Of a DNA stretch of 7,902 bases, positions 1-5,166 are shown piece after piece. Position 1 is the stretch's first letter, and each line of letters opens with the position of its first letter. Both the position numbers and the translations under genes were made by a program. The DNA comes from CAYLZO01 sp964387775 (GTDB taxonomy: Bacteria > Chloroflexota > Anaerolineae > JAAYZQ01), in assembly GCA_964387775.1 (NCBI GenBank), contig CAYLZO010000236.1, forward strand, positions 1 through 7,902. The letters run 5' to 3'. The notes beneath the pieces are model-generated. The model searched no databases. It saw only the letters and a list, made by a program, of their open reading frames with translations, and was not told where the DNA came from.

Positions 1-13
1 GAAGAGAAGGGCC

Positions 14-1438
14 ATGAAGCTTGCGCCTGAGGATCTGCACCAGACTGTTCATGCCGTACTAAGAAATTGGCATGCTGGCGGGTACGAAGAGCGCCCCTGG
101 AGCGAGATGCTGATCGTTCAGGCGCATTTGGCCGGGCAGCCCATGCCCAACCCCGAGCTAGCCGTGAAAGAGGTCCTGCTGGAAGGGTTGGACATCCTGG
201 AACAGCAGGCGGGGAGTGAGGCCGCCGAGATACTTCGTCTGCGCTTCCTGGATAGCCTGACGGCCAAGTCTACTGCTAATCGATTGAACCTGACCGAGAA
301 CGTGGTCTATAAGCAACAGCGCGCGGCCATCGAGGACCTCGCAACCGTCGTTGCCCAGGCGGAACGTGCAGCCCGCTCGACCCAGGCGGCCCACATCCTG
401 AGACGCCTGGAGATCCAGGAGCCGCCGCCCCTCTTTGGCGTGGACGACAAAAAGGCGGAGTTGACCGCTCTGCTTACCCGTGAGGGACCTCCCTGGATCA
501 TCGCCGTCGTGGGCATCGGCGGTATCGGCAAGACCTCCCTCGCCGACCACGCCGTGCGGGCTCTGGCAGCAACCCCTGTCTTTGCCGACATTGCCTGGGT
601 GAGTGCCCGCCAGGATCATTTCACCCTGTGGGACGGCCTGCAGGAGAGTCCCAAAGGAACTCCGGCACTCACCACCGAAGGTCTCGTGGAAACCCTCGTC
701 GAGCAGCTTGGCTTCCGGGACCTGGCCCATCTCTCTCTGGACCAGAAACAGGCCGGCCTGCGTACCCGGTTCAAGGCGTCCCCCTACCTGGTGGTGGTCG
801 ACAACCTGGAGACTGCCGCCGACTACTCGGCCCTCGTGCCCGACTTGCAGGGACTGGCCAGTCCCACCAGGTTCCTGCTCACCGGCCGCCGCAGCCTGCA
901 CGACTATCCCGGCGTCCACAGTCTGGGCCTGGATGAACTGTCCGCGAGCGATAGCCTGGCTCTTCTCCGCTACGAAGCCGGGGCGCGCGGGTTGGCCGAC
1001 GTCGCCGAGGCGCCCGAGGAAACCCTGCGGCAGGTCTACGAGGTGGCAGGCGGCAATCCCCTGGCCCTCAAGTTGCTGATCGGCCAGATGCATACGCTTT
1101 CCCTGCCGAAGGTGGTGGGCGACCTGCGCCAGGCGCGCGGGCAGACCGTGGAGGAACTGTACCGCTTCATCTACTGGCGGTCCTGGAATCTGCTCTCGGA
1201 TGAGGCTCGGAAGGTGTTGGCCATCATGCCTCTGGTGGCCGAAGGGGGCGGGGGACTGGAGCAGATCATAGCGCTCAGCACGCTGGCCGATGAGCCTTTG
1301 ACCGCAGCGCTGAAGCAGTTGGTCACGCTCTGCCTGGTCCACGTGGGCGGCGCCGTAGAGGCGAGGCGGTACAGCATCCACCGGCTGACCGAAACGTTCC
1401 TGCTCAACGAGGTGCTCAAATGGCAGACCTCCTCCTGA
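14..1438 (+). CDS. STAND-family NB-ARC ATPase with N-terminal sigma-like helix-turn-helix
   Basis: Probable signal-sensing ATPase and regulator of the STAND class, cytoplasmic. Residues about 69-112 resemble sigma-factor region 4 (LRLRFLDSLTAKSTANRLNL, then an ENVVYKQQ recognition helix), so DNA binding is plausible. The NB-ARC core follows: Walker A GIGGIGKTS at 167-175, Walker B YLVVVDNLE at 258-266, an RNBS-B-like FLLTGRR at 287-293, and a GLPL-type GGNPLALKL at 346-354. A winged-helix-like segment with an MHD-like YSIHRLTETF (453-462) closes the protein. In related STAND proteins the winged helix is followed in the same chain by TPR or other sensor repeats; here the chain stops and the repeats are in the next gene, which overlaps by 19 nt. 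The start is ATG at 14, with GAAGAGAAGG just before it. The upstream frame is open to the window edge, so a longer N-terminus cannot be excluded. ATPase identity is firm; the target genes and the ligand are unknown. Confidence 0.9.
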   Translation: MKLAPEDLHQTVHAVLRNWHAGGYEERPWSEMLIVQAHLAGQPMPNPELAVKEVLLEGLDILEQQAGSEAAEILRLRFLDSLTAKSTANRLNLTENVVYKQQRAAIEDLATVVAQAERAARSTQAAHILRRLEIQEPPPLFGVDDKKAELTALLTREGPPWIIAVVGIGGIGKTSLADHAVRALAATPVFADIAWVSARQDHFTLWDGLQESPKGTPALTTEGLVETLVEQLGFRDLAHLSLDQKQAGLRTRFKASPYLVVVDNLETAADYSALVPDLQGLASPTRFLLTGRRSLHDYPGVHSLGLDELSASDSLALLRYEAGARGLADVAEAPEETLRQVYEVAGGNPLALKLLIGQMHTLSLPKVVGDLRQARGQTVEELYRFIYWRSWNLLSDEARKVLAIMPLVAEGGGGLEQIIALSTLADEPLTAALKQLVTLCLVHVGGAVEARRYSIHRLTETFLLNEVLKWQTSS

Positions 1439-2664
1439 CCCGGGAGAGAACCGTGAAAGAACCGGATTTCTGGCCGGCTTTCTTCCGCCAGAAGATCGAG
1501 GCCAATGCCCGTTACTGGCTGGAAAAGCTGACTGGTCAGCGGGATGCCCCCTTGCTCGCCCGGGAGCGGGACAACATCGTCAAGGCCCTGAGCCGGGCGT
1601 TGCAATGGGAAGCTGCTTGGGAGCCGGCCACGGAACTTCTGCTGGCCTGCCACCGCCACATGGAGTGGAGTGGGATCTGGACCGGCTGGGAGCGGCTCCT
1701 GGAGGCCGGCCTGGAGATTAGCCGGCGACGGGGAGACGTAGCCGGTGAAGCAGCCTTGCTGGATCGCCTGGGCGAGCTGAAACGGAACCAGGGCGAATTG
1801 GACGTAGCCGTCGCTCGTCACAAGCAAGCGCAGGAAATCAGCAGCCAGATCAGTGCTGATCGAAATCGGGCGCGTGCGTTGGCGAACCTTGGACACGCCT
1901 ACCGTCTCCAGAGACGATATGCAAAGGCACTGGAGGTCCTGGAAGAGTCGTTGAGCATCTACAAAGCTGGTGGGGACCAGGGAGGCCAAGCCATTGCCTA
2001 CACAAACCTGGGCTTTATCCACTTTGAGCTGGAACAGTGGGAGGAGGCCCTCGCCGCTCATCAGGCAGCCCTTCAACTCAGTGTCGAGATAGAGGATGTG
2101 GCCGGCATGGCCCGTGCTCAACATAATTTAGGCGCTGTGTACCGTGTCCGGCGTGACTGGAGCGAGGCCGAATCCTGCTATCATTCTGCCATCAACTTGT
2201 ACAAGAAAACCCACTCCCGTTTCTATCTCGCCGTCGCCTCGATGGATCTTGGCAGCGTGTACCTGATGTCGGATCGCTCCGAAAGAGCAGAGGTGCTCTA
2301 TCGTGAGGCACAAATGGTGATGGAAAAAGTTGGATATCCGCGCGGGCTGGCGCAGGTTGCCAACAACCTGGGTATGGCATACACCCAGCAAGGGAAATAT
2401 GAGCTGGCGGAAGATGCATTCCGGCGATCCATTGCCCTATGGCATCAATTCCAACAGCCTGTCAGCCAGGCCAACGCCGAGGGCAACTTGGCCGACGTCT
2501 ATCTTCAGCAGCACAACTGGGAAGCTGTGCTTCAGGTTCTGACCGGCGCCTCCGAGCGTCTTAAGAATGTGGAAAGCACGCCACGAGTCCTGACCATCCG
2601 AGAAGAGATACGCCAGCGGTTACAACTGGCCCGGGGGGAACTCGCCAAGGCAGAGCATCTTTGA
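1420..2664 (+). CDS. Tetratricopeptide-repeat protein, sensor half of the split STAND regulator
   Basis: A 414-residue soluble protein with no signal peptide or membrane segment. Residues 15-100 are helical and resemble the linker that follows the winged helix in NB-ARC proteins (FFRQKIEANARYWLEKL, then RERDNIVKAL). From about 110 to 384 there are roughly seven TPR units with a regular 40-residue period, marked by recurring cores such as ALANLGHAY, AYTNLGFIHF, AQHNLGAVY, ASMDLGSVY, ANNLGMAY and AEGNLADVY. A 40- rather than 34-residue period is typical of the TPR_12/kinesin-light-chain-like repeats found in STAND proteins. The start ATG at 1420 lies inside the end of the NB-ARC gene, with GAGG at 1409-1412 seven nt upstream, which fits translational coupling. 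It probably acts as the ligand- or partner-binding half of a two-chain complex with the NB-ARC protein; that is inference. The frame is open upstream of 1420, so an ancestral or programmed frameshift fusion is also possible. Confidence 0.85.
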   Translation: MADLLLTRERTVKEPDFWPAFFRQKIEANARYWLEKLTGQRDAPLLARERDNIVKALSRALQWEAAWEPATELLLACHRHMEWSGIWTGWERLLEAGLEISRRRGDVAGEAALLDRLGELKRNQGELDVAVARHKQAQEISSQISADRNRARALANLGHAYRLQRRYAKALEVLEESLSIYKAGGDQGGQAIAYTNLGFIHFELEQWEEALAAHQAALQLSVEIEDVAGMARAQHNLGAVYRVRRDWSEAESCYHSAINLYKKTHSRFYLAVASMDLGSVYLMSDRSERAEVLYREAQMVMEKVGYPRGLAQVANNLGMAYTQQGKYELAEDAFRRSIALWHQFQQPVSQANAEGNLADVYLQQHNWEAVLQVLTGASERLKNVESTPRVLTIREEIRQRLQLARGELAKAEHL

Positions 2665-2707
2665 CCAAGTCCGGAATTCGCCTGGCAATCTATGCGCAGT
2701 CGAAACA

Positions 2708-2741
2708 GCAAGGGGACGTGCCTCCTTGGCACGCCCCCTGC
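2708..2741. terminator. Hairpin between convergent genes, possible bidirectional terminator
   Basis: GGGG(A)CGTGCC at 2712-2722, loop TCCTT, then GGCACGCCCC at 2728-2737 form a strong GC stem of ten pairs with one bulged A. GCA (2708-2710) and TGC (2739-2741) can extend it past an A-C mismatch. It sits between the stop of the TPR gene (2664) and the stop of the minus-strand peptide gene (2760). There is no clear T-tract on the plus strand; on the minus strand the hairpin is followed by TTGCTGTTTCG, which is only weakly T-rich. Termination for both genes is likely from position but not proven. Confidence 0.5.
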
Positions 2742-2759
2742 CTGGGTACTGCTGCCTCG

Positions 2760-2972
2760 TCAACAACTGCAATTTCCGCCGGTCTCACACCCACAGTTCA
2801 GGTGAAAACCACCCGGCAGGCCGATGGGCGGCTTGCCGCCTCTGAGCGACCAGGTCGGCATGTCCGGGGACAGAAACTGACCTGCCTGCGGTTGTGCCGC
2901 CGAAACCGGGACGACAGCGGTCGCCAACAACAGGACAACCACCAGTGAGGCAAAAAAAATCTTGCGGTTCAT
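2760..2972 (-). CDS. Small secreted cysteine-rich peptide
   Basis: A 70-residue product of unknown family. Residues 1-26 form a textbook Sec signal peptide: MNRK, then a hydrophobic core FFASLVVVLLLATAVVPV, then a VSAA cleavage region, giving a mature peptide of about 44 residues. The mature part is rich in Gly and Pro and ends exactly in a symmetric CxC-x5-CxC (Cys 60, 62, 68, 70; CGCETGGNCSC). That could form two disulfides or bind metal. Translation is well supported: on the minus strand AAAGGAGGT lies just upstream of ATG with TCAGA as the gap. It runs opposite to its neighbours, convergent with the TPR gene and divergent from the sigma operon, with which it shares a 202-bp upstream region. 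It has no lipobox. I do not recognise a homologue. It could be a signalling peptide, a toxin-like or bacteriocin-like product, or a cell-surface protein; the sequence does not decide. Confidence 0.75.
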   Translation of the reverse strand: MNRKIFFASLVVVLLLATAVVPVSAAQPQAGQFLSPDMPTWSLRGGKPPIGLPGGFHLNCGCETGGNCSC

Positions 2973-3046
2973 TCTGACACCTCCTTTCTCTCTAGTTTTA
3001 GGGAGAGCCGTGGAGGCATTGCACTCTCTGGCCGGTTGACCATCTC

Positions 3047-3075
3047 TTGAGAGCCTCCAAGGCTCCTCCTACATA
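3047..3075 (+). promoter_or_regulatory. Candidate housekeeping promoter of the sigma operon
   Basis: TTGAGA (3047-3052, five of six matches to TTGACA) is followed after exactly 17 nt by TACATA (3070-3075, a weak -10 with T, A and A in place). Transcription would start near 3082, giving a leader of about 93 nt before the sigma ATG. The spacer is mostly occupied by an inverted repeat. The weak -10 makes this tentative; the operon could equally be read from an alternative-sigma promoter. Confidence 0.27.
3051..3065. repeat. Perfect 6-bp inverted repeat, operator-like
   Basis: GAGCCT-CCA-AGGCTC is a perfect inverted repeat with a 3-nt centre. It lies within the spacer of the candidate promoter, a usual position for a repressor operator. 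It could also be a short hairpin in a minus-strand transcript leader. No T-tract follows on either strand, so it is not a terminator. Confidence 0.4.
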
Positions 3076-3090
3076 CAGGAGGAAAAGAGG

Positions 3091-3123
3091 ACGAAAACCT
3101 TGCATCCGACACGAAAACTTGCA
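3091..3123 (+). repeat. Direct repeat pair ACGAAAAC(C)TTGCA phased at 20 bp
   Basis: ACGAAAACCTTGCA (3091-3104) and ACGAAAACTTGCA (3111-3123) differ by one C and start exactly 20 bp apart, about two helical turns. The second runs into an 8-bp palindrome CTTGCAAG (3118-3125). The pair lies 52-84 bp upstream of the sigma start and about 120-150 bp from the peptide start. That is suited to a regulator binding two sites on the same DNA face, controlling one or both genes. Confidence 0.5.
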
Positions 3124-3174
3124 AGATGCTGACGCCACGAACTATCCTGAACAACGCCAGGACAGTCAGACGCC

Positions 3175-4002
3175 ATGACCAATGACTGGATGACTCTCTG
3201 CCGGCGCCTGGTGCCTGAGATTCTGCGCCAGCGAGATTGGCAACTGATCTCCGCTGACAGCCTGCCCGCTTTCATCGATCAGGTGTGCCAGACCATCGTC
3301 GAGGGCACGGTCAGGCCAGGGCCAGGCGCTTCACCCAAGACAACCGTTCGGCGAGCAACCATCCATTGCTACTGTCACGAGCTGTACCAGGCCAGCGGGG
3401 AGAACGGCACCCTCCGCCAACGTCGCGCCTTCGAGGAGATAGGACGACACGCCCAGGGTGTCGCCTTTCGCTACGAGCAGACCCCAGCCATCGTCCAGGT
3501 GTGTGTCCAACGAGCTCTGGCCATCGTCTGGGAGAAACGCGCCCAGGTCCGCAAACCAGGCAGTTTTTTGCGCTGGGTGGAGACCATTGTGTATCACGAG
3601 GTCAAGAGGTATTGGAAGGAGCGGCAGCGGCAGAAAGAGATTTCGATGAGTCAATTGATCCCTGCGGACGAGACAGAGATTGACAATAGTGCACTGGAGA
3701 GATTCTGGGAAAAACTGGCCCCTGTATCACCACCCGACGACGAGGTCATCGGCCAGGAGCTGCGCGAGCAGCTCTGGGCCGAGGTGCAGCGTGTCCTGGG
3801 GGGAAATCGGCGCTACGAAGCCGTCATCGTGGGTTTCTATCTCTACGAATTAAGTCTGCCGACCCTGGCCCAGATGCTGCAAACGCCCGTCCGCAACGTC
3901 TACGTCCTCAAATCCCGGGCTCTGGCCCGTCTGCGTGCCGACCTGGATTTCATCCGGCGCTTTGCCGACGCCCTGGAGACACTTCCTGGAGGAAAACCTT
4001 GA
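3175..4002 (+). CDS. Divergent ECF-like RNA polymerase sigma factor
   Basis: A 275-residue protein with the two-domain arrangement of ECF sigma factors preceded by an N-terminal helical extension of about 85 residues that I cannot place. Region 2 spans about 85-155 and includes the WEKRAQVRKPGSFLRWVETIVYHEVKRYWKERQRQ stretch read in two parts: KPGSFLRWVETIVYHEVKRY matches the region 2.3-2.4 pattern that melts and reads the -10, and a basic tail follows. An acidic linker comes next, then region 4 at about 195-255: RRYEAVIVGFYLYELSLPTL, then AQMLQTPVRNVYVLKSRALARLR as the -35-binding helix-turn-helix. The start ATG at 3175 has no close Shine-Dalgarno (AGGA ends 12 nt upstream), and a second Met codon at 3190 is an alternative; in-frame stops bound the region upstream. 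It is the first gene of a tightly packed five-gene operon, directly followed by two anti-sigma-like genes. Confidence 0.8.
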   Translation: MTNDWMTLCRRLVPEILRQRDWQLISADSLPAFIDQVCQTIVEGTVRPGPGASPKTTVRRATIHCYCHELYQASGENGTLRQRRAFEEIGRHAQGVAFRYEQTPAIVQVCVQRALAIVWEKRAQVRKPGSFLRWVETIVYHEVKRYWKERQRQKEISMSQLIPADETEIDNSALERFWEKLAPVSPPDDEVIGQELREQLWAEVQRVLGGNRRYEAVIVGFYLYELSLPTLAQMLQTPVRNVYVLKSRALARLRADLDFIRRFADALETLPGGKP

Positions 4003-4373
4003 ATCCACAGCCTGCTCTCACAAGTGCCCGATTGCGATCACGAGTTGAATACCTGGCGCGAAGGGGGCATTCTGACACAGCCGCCGTCCATTTTGCCCGG
4101 GCAGTGCTGGGAATGAGCGCCACAGCGCCGGATTGCGACGCCTGCCAGGCCGGCCTGCCGGAATTCATCGAGGCCGAATTGAACAACCGTCCGGGGCCAG
4201 ACTACCACCTGATCCGATACCACCTGGATCTCTGCCCCGCCTGCGCCGCCACTTACCTGGATCTGCTGGAGATTGCCCTGCTTGTTGAGAAAGGGCCACT
4301 GCCCCGACGGTCGCTGGCCCTGGACCTTTCGTTCCTGGATCAGCCTCCGGGGAGGAGTTCGCCTGATGCCTGA
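3999..4373 (+). CDS. Soluble zinc-finger anti-sigma-like protein, first paralogue
   Basis: A 124-residue cytoplasmic protein, probably an anti-sigma factor for the preceding gene. It carries CDAC (Cys 46, 49) and, about 25 residues on, HLDLCPAC (His 75, Cys 79, Cys 82). The latter is the HX3CX2C signature of zinc-binding anti-sigma (ZAS, zf-HC2-like) proteins. Between them is LPEFIEAEL, and after them a helix YLDLLEIAL. No membrane segment is present, unlike many anti-sigma factors, so sensing would be intracellular or through a partner. The start is a TTG at 3999-4001 overlapping the sigma TGA (4000-4002), with GGAGG at 3988-3992 and a 6-nt gap, which ties its translation to the sigma factor as expected for a sigma/anti-sigma pair. 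The next gene repeats the same domain. The sigma-binding role is inferred from motif and context. Confidence 0.75.
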   Translation: MNPQPALTSARLRSRVEYLARRGHSDTAAVHFARAVLGMSATAPDCDACQAGLPEFIEAELNNRPGPDYHLIRYHLDLCPACAATYLDLLEIALLVEKGPLPRRSLALDLSFLDQPPGRSSPDA

Positions 4374-5166
4374 CGACAGATCGCCCCTGGACCGGCTCCA
4401 AGGCCAGATCGAGCATCTGCCCGACCATCCGTCGGGACTGGTGGAACTGGGTCATGCCTTGGCAGGCCAACTCGGTGCGGACAAAGAGGAAGGGTGTGCC
4501 GCTTGCCAGGAGGCTCTGCCCGACTACATTGAGGCCGAACTGAGCGGCCAGCCGGCCCGCCGCTTGCACCCTGACCTGGCCCGCCACCTGGATCTCTGCC
4601 CCGATTGCGAGGAGGTCTATGTAGACCTGTTGGAAATCGCACTCGAAGCCGAAGCAGAGCCTCTGCCCGTTCCGGTCCCATTATCCGCTCCGGACTTTTC
4701 CTTTCTCCCCTCCCTGACGCCTGCTGAACGGATGCGCCAGGTCGTCGAACCGCTGGTCGAGGAGATGTTGCGCCGCCTGGACCCTGGCTCCGTGGCAGAC
4801 CTGCCGGCGGCCAGCCGCGCCTTTTTCCAACGGCTCGATGAATTGGGAACGGGGGCCCAGATTCAACCGGGGTTGGCCCATGCCCTGGCCTTTGGCCCCG
4901 ACCTTCCTCCGGCCCTCCGGTCGTTGGCGGCCGCCTACACCGCAACCGTGGAGATAGTCCGGGCGCTCCCCATCGAAAAATTAGAGACAGAGTTGAGCAG
5001 CAGCCGTCCATCCCCGGTCTTGCGCAAGCACGCCTACTCTGCCATGCGCGAGTTGGGCATGGGACGGAGGGAGGCGAAGCGCTGGGCCGAGATGTACGCT
5101 GCGCAGGCTCAAGACCAGGCCGCCGACTTTCTGGACCTGGCGCGTCACATAGCCAAAGATGCGTAG
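4366..5166 (+). CDS. Zinc-finger anti-sigma-like protein with C-terminal helical domain, second paralogue
   Basis: A 266-residue soluble protein. Its first 95 residues are a paralogue of the upstream gene: CAAC (Cys 44, 47), LPDYIEAEL, then HLDLCPDC (His 74, Cys 78, Cys 81; HX3CX2C) and VYVDLLEIAL. After an acidic, proline-rich linker (93-112) comes a helical region of about 150 residues (MRQVVEPLVEEMLRRL, ALRSLAAAYTATVEIVRALP, AMRELGMGRREAKRWAEMYA) that I do not recognise. The chosen start, ATG 4366, follows GGAGGAG (4351-4357) and overlaps the previous gene by 8 nt. A longer reading from 4273 would add 31 residues unlike the family and is less likely. It may be a second anti-sigma, an anti-sigma partner, or an adaptor between the sigma factor and the membrane proteins encoded next. 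No transmembrane segment is visible. Confidence 0.75.
   Translation: MPDDRSPLDRLQGQIEHLPDHPSGLVELGHALAGQLGADKEEGCAACQEALPDYIEAELSGQPARRLHPDLARHLDLCPDCEEVYVDLLEIALEAEAEPLPVPVPLSAPDFSFLPSLTPAERMRQVVEPLVEEMLRRLDPGSVADLPAASRAFFQRLDELGTGAQIQPGLAHALAFGPDLPPALRSLAAAYTATVEIVRALPIEKLETELSSSRPSPVLRKHAYSAMRELGMGRREAKRWAEMYAAQAQDQAADFLDLARHIAKDA

Larger units (their letters stand above)
2973..3174. promoter_or_regulatory. Divergent intergenic regulatory region
   Basis: This 202-bp stretch separates the minus-strand peptide gene from the plus-strand sigma operon and holds no convincing gene. It contains the plus-strand promoter candidate, the inverted repeat and the direct repeats listed separately. The peptide's strong Shine-Dalgarno is at its left edge. 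In-frame TGA stops at 3130 and 3148 block any upstream extension of the sigma gene beyond 3151. Confidence 0.6.

Noticed and set aside
158..1381. 407-codon open frame on the minus strand
   Set aside because: It is fully antisense to the NB-ARC gene with its intact Walker motifs and has no recognisable domain.
2969..3154. 61-codon minus-strand frame upstream of the small peptide
   Set aside because: It overlaps the peptide's Shine-Dalgarno and start, and the repeat region, and shows no motif or signal. It is probably noncoding leader.
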